This document shows positions 33,711-41,536 of a stretch of DNA of 64,000 bases, in pieces. The translations under genes and the position numbers were made by a program. The notes beneath the pieces were generated by a model. That model was given only the letters and a program-made list of their open reading frames with translations, had not been told where the DNA came from and did not search any database. Where the stretch lies: contig NZ_CP100416.1 in NCBI RefSeq assembly GCF_026017845.1, forward strand, positions 7,311,749 to 7,375,748. The letters run 5' to 3'. This DNA comes from Amycolatopsis mediterranei (GTDB lineage: Bacteria > Actinomycetota > Actinomycetes > Mycobacteriales > Pseudonocardiaceae). The stretch's first letter is position 1; each line of letters begins with the position of its first letter.

Positions 33711-34913
33711 CTACCAGGCAACCGGAAGTTCGGTCAGGACCTGGAATCCCGCGGTGGGGTTGAACGGGATCTCCTCGGCCGGAACCGCGAGCCGCAGGCC
33801 GGGCAGGCGCTCGAGCAACGTGCCCAGGGCGATCTCCATCGTGACGCGCGCGAGGTTCTGCCCGAGGCACTGGTGGGCGCCGAACCCGAACGAGACGTGG
33901 TCCCGGGCCGTGGCGCGGTGCCAGCCGAGGGTGTCCGGCGCCTCGTGGACGTCCTCGTCGCGGTTGATCAGCGAGGTGATGAAGAAGACGCCGTCGCCCT
34001 TGCGGATGGTGGCGCCCTCGACCTCGATGTCGTCGACGGCCAGCCGCGAAACACCGTCCGGAATGGACAGTACGCGCAGCAGCTCGTCCACGGCGATGGG
34101 CAGCAACGACGGGTCGGCACGCAGTTCGGCAAGCCGGTCCGGGTTCTGGAGCAGGACGAACGTGCTGAGCGAGATCATCGTCCCGGTGGTGCCGTGGCCG
34201 CCGGCCACCTGCAGGACCAGCGTCGAGATCAGCTCTTCGTCCACTTCGCCCTTGGCGCCGCGTTCGGCCAGGAGGTCGTCGAGGACGGTGTCACCGGGGT
34301 TCCGCCGCCTCTGCGCGATCAGCTCGCCCATGTAGGCCATGAGCTCGTCGTACGCCCCGTTGGCGTCCGGACCCGCCGCGAGCTGGAAGGACTTCTTCTC
34401 GAAGTACTCGTGATCGCTGTCCGGGATGCCCATCAGCCGGTACAGGATGGTCACCGGCACCGGCCCGGCGAACGCGGGGATCAGATCCGCCGGCGGCCCG
34501 GCGGCGATCAGCTCGTCCAGCTGCCGGTCGACGATCTCCTGGATCCGCGGGCGCAGGGCGTTGATCCGACGGGTCGTGAAGCTGGGGATCAGCAGCTTGC
34601 GCCGGGCGTTGTGCACCGGGCCGTCGACGCCGACCAGCGCGGTGACGATCTTCATCACCTTCTGCTGGACGTCGCTGACGGTGGCGGCGATGCTCGCGAA
34701 CATCATCGGCCACGCCGGATTGGTGCGGTCACTGGAGATCCGGGGATCGATCAGCAGCCGGCGCGCCACGTCCCGGCTGGTGATGGCCCAGACGCGCCGG
34801 CCGTCGTAGAGCGCGACCTGGGCGAGCGGCTTCCGGTCGGCCAGCGGCAGGTAGGCCGGTGCGGGCTGGTAGGGGCAGGTGCGATCCTGCGGGAACACAA
34901 CGGTCTCGGTCAT
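33711..34913 (-). CDS. cytochrome P450 (CYP105/107-like bacterial class)
   Basis: 400 residues from ATG 34913 behind GGAGGG. The heme motif is FGFGAHQCLGQNLARV, the ExxR motif VDELLRVL, and the I-helix LVLQVAGGHGTTGTM. In the I-helix the usual acidic residue before the Thr pair is Gly (GHGTT), which may alter proton delivery. The substrate loop regions give no clear substrate. It is followed directly by the multicopper oxidase gene, suggesting a two-step oxidation of one aromatic compound. Its 5' flank (34914-35215) ends at the IS630 element. Confidence 0.93.
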   Translation of the reverse strand: MTETVVFPQDRTCPYQPAPAYLPLADRKPLAQVALYDGRRVWAITSRDVARRLLIDPRISSDRTNPAWPMMFASIAATVSDVQQKVMKIVTALVGVDGPVHNARRKLLIPSFTTRRINALRPRIQEIVDRQLDELIAAGPPADLIPAFAGPVPVTILYRLMGIPDSDHEYFEKKSFQLAAGPDANGAYDELMAYMGELIAQRRRNPGDTVLDDLLAERGAKGEVDEELISTLVLQVAGGHGTTGTMISLSTFVLLQNPDRLAELRADPSLLPIAVDELLRVLSIPDGVSRLAVDDIEVEGATIRKGDGVFFITSLINRDEDVHEAPDTLGWHRATARDHVSFGFGAHQCLGQNLARVTMEIALGTLLERLPGLRLAVPAEEIPFNPTAGFQVLTELPVAW

Positions 34914-35084
34914 GCGGGGAACCCTCCGGGCACGGGGAATACCGGCGATCCGCACGGCGAGGAACGGCGTCGGTGCGGCTCGGAGTCGGAACGTTAGTGA
35001 AGCGGCGGCCGGGCGCGCATCCTCACACTTGGTATTCCTCGACGTCCCGGCGCACCGGCCCGGCCAGGCCGCGCGCAGCAAAAA

Positions 35085-35203
35085 CCCCGCCGCCACCGGA
35101 CACTTCCTGCGGAAACCGCTCTCTCAAGTCCGCAATGGACAGTGTGCGCGGTGCGCGGACCCCGCGATGGGTCCACGTACGGGATTGCCCGGTGGCGGCG
35201 GGG
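35085..35203 (-). ncRNA. long-range 15-bp inverted repeat enclosing small hairpins, followed by T5 on minus strand
   Basis: CCCCGCCGCCACCGG (35085-35099) and CCGGTGGCGGCGGGG (35189-35203) are perfectly complementary, 89 bases apart. Read on the minus strand, the closing arm is followed by TTTTTGCTG, as in a terminator. The enclosed segment can form three short stems: GGACCC/GGGTCC, GTCC/GGAC and GCGG-TTT-CCGC. This may be a branched structured RNA, or a terminator of the minus-strand gene at 36461 that was parted from it by the IS. The gap 34914-35215 has no clear gene otherwise. Confidence 0.4.
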
Positions 35204-35215
35204 TGCTGAACGGCC

Positions 35216-36464
35216 CTAGTAGCGTGTCGCTGCTTAGCTGTGGTGCCTGTGGCTGAGAAGGTGTTGTCCGGCAGGTCCTTCGCCTGCCGGACGAGGATGG
35301 TTGTCGTGCCTTCAGAGTTGAAGCGGCCGGTCAGGTTGTCGGCGCGGGATCGTGAGGAGTTGATCCGGCTGACCACCACGGGTGTGCATCCGGCATCGGC
35401 GATCAGGCGGGCACGGGTGCTGCTCGCGCTGGACACCTCGGTGGGCGAGCCCGATCCGAAGGAAGTGATCGCGGCCCGGCTCGAGGTTTCGGGTGAGATG
35501 CTGCGGCTGGTTGCCAAGCGATTCGCTGAGACCGGCGGCGATGTCCTTGCCACGATCTCGCGCAAGAAGCGTGACCTTCCGCCGGTGCCCTCCCCGGTCA
35601 CCGGGGAGGTGGAGGCCCGGCTGATCGCCTTGGCGTGCTCGACACCGCCGGCGGGGCATGCCCGGTGGTCGTTGCGGTTGCTGGAGAAACACGTCGAACT
35701 CACCGAGGACATCCCCAGCCTGGACCACTCCACCATCGGCCGGGTTCTAAAAAAACGGAACTGCGTCCTCATCTGAGGAAATGCTGGAACATCCCGCCAC
35801 GGGCGGACGCAGAGTTCGCGGCCCGCATGGAGGACGTATTGGCGGTCTACGCTCGGCCCTACGACCCCGCCCGCCCGGTCGTGTGCATGGACGAGAAACC
35901 CTTCCAGCTCCTCGGCCACGTCCGCGACCCGCTTCCGGCCCGGCCGGGCCGCAACGCTTGCCAGGACAGCGAATACGTCCGATGCGGCACCTGTTCGATC
36001 TTTGTGTGGGCCGAGCCCCTGCGCGGGTGGCGCCGCGTGCACGCCCTGGCCCAGCGGACCCGGATCGACTGGGCCAGGCAGGTCAAAGAGCTACTGACCG
36101 TGGACTACCCCGACGCCGAGACCGTGGTGCTGGTGATGGACAACCTCAACACTCACAGCATTGCCTCGCTCTACGAGGCCTTCGAACCCAGTGAGGCCTT
36201 CGCCCTGGCCCAGCGTCTCGAGATCCACCACACCCCCAAACACGGGTCCTGGCTCAACATCGCCGAGATCGAACTCTCCGCACTGGCCCGGCAATGCCTC
36301 GACCGCCGCATCAGCGACCTCGACACCCTCAACACCGAACTCGCCGCCTGGCAACACGCCATCAACACCGAGCAACGCCAAGTCCGCTGGCAGTTCACCA
36401 CCGACGACGCACGCGTCAAACTCCGCCACCTATATCCCAAAAGTTAGGCGCGACACTCTACTAG
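35216..36464 (+). mobile_element. IS630-family insertion sequence
   Basis: Terminal sequences CTAGTAGCGTGTCGC (35216-35230) and, reversed, CTAGTAGAGTGTCGC (36450-36464) match at 14 of 15 positions. The ends carry TA/TAG, as expected for a family that targets and duplicates TA. Length is about 1.25 kb. It carries one transposase in two overlapping frames. Insertion fell between the P450 upstream region and the end of the NAD(P)-binding gene, whose stop codon TAG lies in the right end. Confidence 0.88.
35297..36447 (+). CDS. IS630-family transposase, two frames joined by -1 frameshift
   Basis: Frame A runs from ATG 35297 (MVVVPSELKRPVRLSARD) to a stop at 35776 and holds the HTH region. Frame B continues to 36447 with the catalytic DDE: VVCMDEKPFQLL, VLVMDNLNTHS and HGSWLNIAEIELSALA. 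The frames join at A7 (35749-35755) in CTA-AAA-AAA-CGG, a standard A-AAA-AAA slippery site. A -1 slip gives LKKTELRPHLRKCW, the expected continuous family sequence. So it may be an active element using programmed frameshifting, not a decayed one. Confidence 0.88.
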
Positions 36465-37348
36465 TCCGTGAAGTCCGCCTTGTGGTCCTCCGCCCACTCG
36501 GCGAAGGTGCGCGGGGGCTTGCCCAGGACTTTCTCGACCGTCGGGTCGATCTCCTCGGGCCCGTCGAGCGCTTCCTCGTAGTAGCGGATCCTCGTCTCGA
36601 TGATGCTCGACGCGTCCCCGCGGCCGACCGTTCCCTCCGCCACCAGCTCTTCGAAGCGCCCACCGATCCGGGCCTGGAAATCGGCCCGGGCGGCGTCGCC
36701 GGTGAGGTCCACGAAGTCGAGCTCACGGCCGATCGCCCGGCCGATCAGGGCGAGCTGCTCGGCCTGGGTGATGCTCTCGCCCCCGGTGATGCCGTACTTC
36801 GCGCCGGCGTGGCCGTCCTGCAGCAGCGCGCACGTGCTCACTTCCGCGATGTCCCGTTCGTGGATCGAGGACAGGTAGGAGTGGGCGTAGAGGATCGGCA
36901 CCGGCTCGCCCTTCTTGACGAACCCGGCCCACTGCAGGGAGTTCGCGGCGAACGCACCCGGCCGGACGAACGTCCACGCCAGCCCGGACCGCTCGATCGC
37001 CGCCTCTTCGGCCAGGTGCCACCGCGCGATCCAGTGGTCCGGATCGCGCCCGGCGGCGGCCAGCGACGACAGCAGGACGACGTGCCCGACGCCGGCGGCC
37101 TTCGCGGCTTCCAGCACCCCTTCGATTCCGGACGGCTGGGTGTACAGGAAGAGTTTCTCCACGCCCCGCAGGGCTTGCTCGAACGTCTCGGGCTCATTGA
37201 GGTCCGCCCGGCGGACGTCGACCTCGGGCGGCAGGTCGAGCGCGTCCGGGTTGCGCGAGGTCGCGCGGACATCGGCCCCCGCCCGCACCAACAGGTCTAC
37301 GACGTTTCGGCCGACGTTGCCGGTCGCGCCGGTCACCAGGATCGTCAT
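36461..37348 (-). CDS. NmrA-like NAD(P)-binding protein
   Basis: 295 residues from ATG 37348 with GGGGAAA upstream. The start MTILVTGATGNVGRNVVDLLVRAG is the atypical-SDR dinucleotide motif. VRRADLNEPETFEQALRGVEKLFLYT and LAWTFVRPGAFAANSLQWA are typical of NmrA/TMR-type proteins that sense or use NADP. No YxxxK catalytic pair is evident. The C-terminus (RTFAEWAEDHKADFTD) looks native, though its TAG stop lies in the inverted repeat of the IS. Confidence 0.85.
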   Translation of the reverse strand: MTILVTGATGNVGRNVVDLLVRAGADVRATSRNPDALDLPPEVDVRRADLNEPETFEQALRGVEKLFLYTQPSGIEGVLEAAKAAGVGHVVLLSSLAAAGRDPDHWIARWHLAEEAAIERSGLAWTFVRPGAFAANSLQWAGFVKKGEPVPILYAHSYLSSIHERDIAEVSTCALLQDGHAGAKYGITGGESITQAEQLALIGRAIGRELDFVDLTGDAARADFQARIGGRFEELVAEGTVGRGDASSIIETRIRYYEEALDGPEEIDPTVEKVLGKPPRTFAEWAEDHKADFTD

Positions 37349-37486
37349 GATTTCCCCAGGTAGCTTGGCTTGCACGGGCTCGGTGCCCACGGGTGCGTCC
37401 ATTGTGGACGTTGTCGGGCTTGCCTCCGGTGAGCAAGTATCAGCCAGCCGTGCGAGCCCGTCAACCGGCCCCGGCTGCCGCGCTGG

Positions 37487-38086
37487 TCAGCGTGCGCGGT
37501 CGTAGACCATCGCCGTCTCCCCCAGCTCGCCGGTTTCGTGGTGGCTGAGCCGCCACTTCGAGGACGGCAGGCCGTCGTCGAACAGCCGGGGGCCGCCGCC
37601 CGCGATTTCCGGGCAGACCATGAGGTACAGCCGGTCGAGCAGGTCCGCCGCGAGCAGCGGTTTGATGACGCTCGCGCTGCTGTTGACCAGGATGTCGCCC
37701 CCATCCGTGGTCTTCAGCTCGGCGACGACGTCCGCGGCCGGCGCGTTCACCAGCCGGGTGCGCTCCCACGGGGCATCGGCCAACGTCGTCGAGAAGACGA
37801 CCTTTTCCGCGTCCACCAGCCATTGCGCGTAGCCGCGGTCGCGCGGGTCGGCGTGCTCGTCGGCGGCGACCGTGGGCCAGAACCCCAGGAAGCCCTCCGC
37901 GTTGCGGCGGCCGAGGACCGCCGTCGTCGCGCCCTCCCAGATCCGGCTCAGGTGGCGCCGCGCGGCTTCCGTCGTGGCGTACGGAAGGATCGCGGCCATG
38001 TCGGCGGGCCCGGCGGGGCCGTGGTAGCGCCCGTCGAGGGTGAGGCTCAGGTTCGCGCTCACCCGGCGGCCGCTCGGCTCGGTCAT
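37487..38086 (-). CDS. dihydrofolate-reductase-like (RibD C-terminal domain) protein
   Basis: 199 residues from ATG 38086. Fold markers: RRVSANLSLTLDGRYHGPAG at the start, TTAVLGRRNAEGFLGFW, KVVFSTTLADAPWERTRLV, GGDILVNSSASVIKPLLAADLLDRLYLMVCPEIAGGGPRLF. These NADPH-dependent reductase-like proteins are common in actinobacteria next to ArsR regulators, and their substrates are largely unknown. It begins three bases after the ArsR-SRPBCC gene ends, so it belongs to that operon. Confidence 0.88.
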   Translation of the reverse strand: MTEPSGRRVSANLSLTLDGRYHGPAGPADMAAILPYATTEAARRHLSRIWEGATTAVLGRRNAEGFLGFWPTVAADEHADPRDRGYAQWLVDAEKVVFSTTLADAPWERTRLVNAPAADVVAELKTTDGGDILVNSSASVIKPLLAADLLDRLYLMVCPEIAGGGPRLFDDGLPSSKWRLSHHETGELGETAMVYDRAR

Positions 38087-38089
38087 GGT

Positions 38090-38881
38090 TCAGGCCTTTC
38101 GTCCGGAGAGCACGGCGGTGAGGTGGTCGAGCACCTGGCGCCAGCCGGTTTCGATCCCGGCGATGAAGGGGACGGCGCCGACGGTCGTCGCGGTGATGCG
38201 CAGGCCCAGCCGCAGCCGGGTGCCGGCCGCGTCCGGGTGGAGCTCGAGGTCGTAGTGGCCGGCGAAGGAGGCGGGCCCGGTCACCGCGAGGTCGAAGCCG
38301 AGGTGGCCGGGCTCGTCGGCGACGCGCACCCGGCCTTCGGCGTGGTACTCGCCGTCGGCGTCGCGGTGGCCGAGCACGACCCGGCCCCCCGGCCGCGGCT
38401 CGAGGGTGCACGCGGTGACCGTCATCGACGGGGGCACCCACCAGGACGCGAGCAGGTTCGGGTCCGTCCAGTGCCGCCAGACGGCATCGGCCGGCGCGGG
38501 CAGCAGGCGGTCGAACGTGAACGTGCGCCCGTCCGCCCACCGGTCCCGGTCCGCGGCCGCCGCGTCCGCCTCGATGGCCGCGCGGTATCGCGCGACGGCG
38601 GCCCGCTCGCCGGCGTGCGCCTCGGTGGCACCGGCCAGTTCCCGCAGGCGCCCGGCGAGTGCTTCCAGGGGGCCGGCCTCGAGGGCGTGGACGCGCCGCC
38701 GGCCGAGCGGGAAGACGGTGACCAGGCCGGCGCGGGCCAGGGTCTGCAGATGCTTGGTGGTCTGCGGCTGCCGGAGCCCGGTCAGTTCGGCCAGCTCACC
38801 GACCGAGCGGGGGCGCTCGGCGAGGAGTTCGACGATGCGCCACCGCGCGGCGTCGCCCAGTGCTGCGGCGATCCGGTCCAT
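38090..38881 (-). CDS. ArsR-type regulator fused to an SRPBCC/AHSA1 domain
   Basis: 263 residues from ATG 38881; GTG 38896 would add five residues. The winged HTH is DRIAAALGDAARWRIVELLAERPRSVGELAELTGLRQPQTTKHLQTL. A helical linker then joins an AHSA1/START domain from about 115 (FTFDRLLPAPADAVWRHWTDPNLLASWWVPP) to the end. In such fusions the ligand-binding half may sense the inducer for the DNA-binding half. TATTCACA occurs twice, 16 bp apart, just upstream of the start (38889-38912) and is a possible binding site. Heads the operon with the DHFR-like gene. Confidence 0.9.
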   Translation of the reverse strand: MDRIAAALGDAARWRIVELLAERPRSVGELAELTGLRQPQTTKHLQTLARAGLVTVFPLGRRRVHALEAGPLEALAGRLRELAGATEAHAGERAAVARYRAAIEADAAAADRDRWADGRTFTFDRLLPAPADAVWRHWTDPNLLASWWVPPSMTVTACTLEPRPGGRVVLGHRDADGEYHAEGRVRVADEPGHLGFDLAVTGPASFAGHYDLELHPDAAGTRLRLGLRITATTVGAVPFIAGIETGWRQVLDHLTAVLSGRKA

Positions 38882-38913
38882 GGACCCAGTATTCACACAG
38901 CAGAATATTCACA

Positions 38914-39885
38914 TCAAGGAATATCTCCGCCGGGCAGCCAGCGCAGCCCGTGGGCGTACCCCAGCTGCGGCGCGGCGAACTCCTGCGCCACCTCGTCCGC
39001 GCCGTCCAGCGGCAGCAGCTCGCCCGGCTGGGGCGGATCGGCGAGCACCGAGGGCGGGACGCGGTCCAGCCGCCACACCACCCGCGGCGGCCGCCGCGGG
39101 TGGAACCGGACGCGCACCTCGAACGACTCGCACGTCACCAGCGGCACGAACACGTACGACGGGCGGATCGGGAGGCCGTCCCGGATCCGGTACACCAGCG
39201 AATACGTGTGGGTGTCGCCGCGGTCCAAGGCGCGCGGCAGGTCGAGCAGCCAGCGGAAGTGCCGCTGGCCCTCCCGGGTGCCGGCGCTGATCCGGACGCC
39301 GTGCCGGGCGTCCGCGACGACCTCGCGCTCGCCGTCCCGGCCGTCCTCGGTGCGGGGCACCGTGAACTGCGCGGCGATCCGGCCGAGCGTGTCGCGGGTG
39401 GCCACGATCAGCCGTTCCTCGGTCACCTCCGGCTCGGCGGTGTCGAGCCGGACGAGCACCTTGAGCCGCTTCACGAACCAGCCCTCGTTCGGATCGGGCA
39501 CGCCGTCGCCCGGCCGCGTGCCGGCCTCGATCTCCGCGGCGAGCCGGACGAACGACCGGTCGACGCGGCGCCGGGCCGTGCGCTCCGAAACGCGCAGCTG
39601 ATCCGCGAGCACCCCGATCCGGTCGCTCAGCAGGGCGTGCTGCGCGCCGGGGGCGATGCCCAGTGCGACGTTCACCGCCAACCGGTCGTCGGCCGGGAAT
39701 TCCGCGATCGCGGCCGAAATCGCTTCGCGCAGAACGCGGCGCGCATCGCGATCGCTCGTCGTCCGGTGGATTTCGCACCAGCCGGAAACGAGCGGCCCGA
39801 GCCGGCTGCGCAGCCGGTCGGCTTCCAATCCCCAGCCGCGCCGCAACGTGGTGAGTTCCCGGAGCAGCCCGTCCTCGTGTGCCAT
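38914..39885 (-). CDS. uncharacterised protein with central HTH-like segment
   Basis: 323 residues from ATG 39885. An N-terminal helical part (about 1-115) contains LADQLRVSERTARRRVDRSFVRLAAEI, which reads as a helix-turn-helix. The C-terminal part (about 130-323) is beta-rich (RHFRWLLDLPRALDRGDTHTYSLVYRIRDG, PSYVFVPLVTCESFEVRVRF). The second half looks like a ligand- or signal-binding module. I know of no named family. It is divergent from the gene at 40160, and two inverted copies of a 12-bp element flank its promoter. Confidence 0.6.
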   Translation of the reverse strand: MAHEDGLLRELTTLRRGWGLEADRLRSRLGPLVSGWCEIHRTTSDRDARRVLREAISAAIAEFPADDRLAVNVALGIAPGAQHALLSDRIGVLADQLRVSERTARRRVDRSFVRLAAEIEAGTRPGDGVPDPNEGWFVKRLKVLVRLDTAEPEVTEERLIVATRDTLGRIAAQFTVPRTEDGRDGEREVVADARHGVRISAGTREGQRHFRWLLDLPRALDRGDTHTYSLVYRIRDGLPIRPSYVFVPLVTCESFEVRVRFHPRRPPRVVWRLDRVPPSVLADPPQPGELLPLDGADEVAQEFAAPQLGYAHGLRWLPGGDIP

Positions 39886-39896
39886 GGGATTTCCAG

Positions 39897-39985
39897 TGAA
39901 CCTTGTTCAGCCGTCGGCCGGCGCGAGGTCAGCGCAGGCCAGAAAGTTGCGAAACGTAGCGCCATCCTAACCAGAACAAGGTTCA
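39897..39985. promoter_or_regulatory. two inverted copies of TGAACCTTGTTC in divergent gap
   Basis: TGAACCTTGTTC (39897-39908) and GAACAAGGTTCA (39974-39985) are perfect reverse complements 65 bp apart. Each is itself a GAAC-N3-GTTC dyad. They bracket the promoter region of the HTH-like gene at 39885 and face the gene at 40160. This is a likely operator pair, possibly for the protein encoded at 38914, with looping allowed by the spacing. Confidence 0.62.
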
Positions 39986-40159
39986 TTGTGACACGCGCAC
40001 TTCGCGGCGATCGGCGGCACCGGCTGCGCCGATCAGGTGGTTCCGCGGTGCCAGGCATTGGCCAGTTCCGCGCGATTTCGGCCTGCGCGCGGCCTTTTCC
40101 GCCTCCGCGGCTGCCCGACCATTTCCCCGTCGGCTTTCCGTCGGCATCGGGGAGGATGG

Positions 40160-41119
40160 GTGCTCGACACTATCGGCCCGGCCGATGTCGCCGGCGTCCG
40201 GCGGCTGGCCCGCGACGGCCTGCTCGCCGGCTCGGCGGCGGCCGCACGGCCCCGCGCCCTCGCCCGCTTGCGCGGCGGGGTCTACACGGTGGCGTGGCCG
40301 CTGGTCTTCACGCGGATCACCAAGCCGCTGGAACACCGGCGCCGGCACGCGGACTGCGCCCGCGGGCTCGAATGGCTGCGGCCGGACTGCCTCGACCGCT
40401 TCCACGACGACGTGGAGGCGGTGGTGGACCACACCCTGCGGCGCGCGACGAGCCCGATCGAGAACCTCGAGGGCTGGCTGGCGACCCGCCTGACCCCGGC
40501 CACGGTCGACGCGCACCGGCGTCGCCGCGGCGAAATCGGGGCATTGCAGCGGCCGCGCCTGCCGGCGTGGCTGACCGGCGCGCTCGGCGGCGATCCGTGG
40601 CTGTGCGACCTGGCGGTGCAGATCCTGGTCTGGGTGGGAGTGCCGGCCACGGCGGGCGCCGAGCTGTGGCCCCTGGACGGCTGGGCGGCGCGGCGCGCCG
40701 AGGTCACGGGCGAGCCGCCGGCCACCCGCGACACCCTCGACCGCGAGGTCGGCCGGGTCCTGGCCGCCATGCGCACCCGGCCGGCGTGGCACGCGCAGCA
40801 CGTCGAGCGCCCGCTGGGGCATAAGCAGGCACCGGTCGCCCCGATGCCCGCGGAGTTCCCGGCGCTGGAACTGGTCGGCGAGCACGAGCTGGCGGACGCC
40901 CGCCTCGTGAGCCTGGCCGAGCAGGCCCTGCGGGCCATCGAGACCCGGCTGAACCGGGGAGAAGCCCCCGCTGAAGTGGTGACGACGGTGGTCAGGAAGC
41001 TGTTCGGCGAGCGCACCCCGGACACCACCGCCCGCGACGACTGGCTGGCGACGGCACTGGCCGACCAGGAGCGGCTGGCGGAGATCGTGACCACGGTCCT
41101 GGCGATCCTCGACCGCTGA
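40160..41119 (+). CDS. hypothetical cytoplasmic protein divergent from HTH-like gene
   Basis: 319 residues from GTG 40160 with GGAGG upstream. It is helical and Arg-rich: ADVAGVRRLARDGLLAGSAAAARPRALARLRGGVYTVAW opens it, TLRRATSPIENLEGWLATRLTPATVDAHRRRRG is central, and RDDWLATALADQERLAEIVTTVL ends it. The central part faintly recalls sigma-factor-associated hypotheticals of Streptomyces, but no family can be named. Conserved-looking pairing with the HTH-like gene across a shared regulatory gap suggests joint function. It runs into a GC repeat tract. Confidence 0.6.
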   Translation: MLDTIGPADVAGVRRLARDGLLAGSAAAARPRALARLRGGVYTVAWPLVFTRITKPLEHRRRHADCARGLEWLRPDCLDRFHDDVEAVVDHTLRRATSPIENLEGWLATRLTPATVDAHRRRRGEIGALQRPRLPAWLTGALGGDPWLCDLAVQILVWVGVPATAGAELWPLDGWAARRAEVTGEPPATRDTLDREVGRVLAAMRTRPAWHAQHVERPLGHKQAPVAPMPAEFPALELVGEHELADARLVSLAEQALRAIETRLNRGEAPAEVVTTVVRKLFGERTPDTTARDDWLATALADQERLAEIVTTVLAILDR

Positions 41120-41500
41120 GCGGCGGCAGCTCCGCGCGGCCGAGCAGCGCCCCGCGGCCGAGCAGCCCACGCGGGGCCGAGCAGCCCGCCGCGCTCAAGC
41201 AGCCCACGCGCGGCCAACCAACCCCCGCGGCCGGGCAACCACGGGCAGCCAGCAGCCCGCCGCGCTCGAGCAGCCCCGCGCAGCCAACCAACCCCCGCGC
41301 GGCGGAGCGGCCCCGCGCCCGAGCAGCGCCGCGCGGCCGAGCAGCCCCGCGCCCGCTCGAGCAACCCCCGCGCGGCCAAGCAACCCCGCCCGCCCGAGCA
41401 GCCCCACACGGCCAGGCAACCCCGCGCGGCCGAGGAGCCCCCGCGGCCAACCGACCCGCGCCCGAGCAGTGCCACGCGGAGCCGGCGAGCGTCCCAAGGC
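41120..41500. repeat. 380-bp degenerate GC-rich tandem repeat
   Basis: The stretch between two convergent genes is built from about twenty imperfect copies of a 15-20-base unit near CGCGGCCGAGCAGCCCC, with variants GCGGCCAACCAACCCCC and CGCTCGAGCAGCCC. Purine runs are almost absent on the plus strand. Reading frames through it give only Arg/Ala/Gly/Leu repeats. It looks like a minisatellite grown by slippage. It contains no gene and may separate the convergent transcripts. Confidence 0.7.
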
Positions 41501-41536
41501 GGCCTTCGGTGCGTGCCCCGGCGGCCGGAGGATTCC

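Noticed and set aside
33711..34913. P450 as the cvnE member of the conservon
   Set aside because: It is about 20 kb away, on the other strand and coupled to a multicopper oxidase.
35023..35160. Minus-strand frame upstream of the P450 ending in a Gly-rich VSGGGGVF stretch and EEYQV, looking like a small precursor peptide
   Set aside because: No ATG/GTG start with a ribosome site in frame; the Gly run is simply the coding of one arm of the long inverted repeat.
39897..39985. LexA-like SOS boxes (GAAC...GTTC)
   Set aside because: The spacer is three bases, whereas the actinobacterial SOS box has four (GAAC-N4-GTTC), and no DNA-repair gene is adjacent.
41120..41500. CRISPR-like array
   Set aside because: The units are degenerate and contiguous with no unique spacers, and no cas genes are present.
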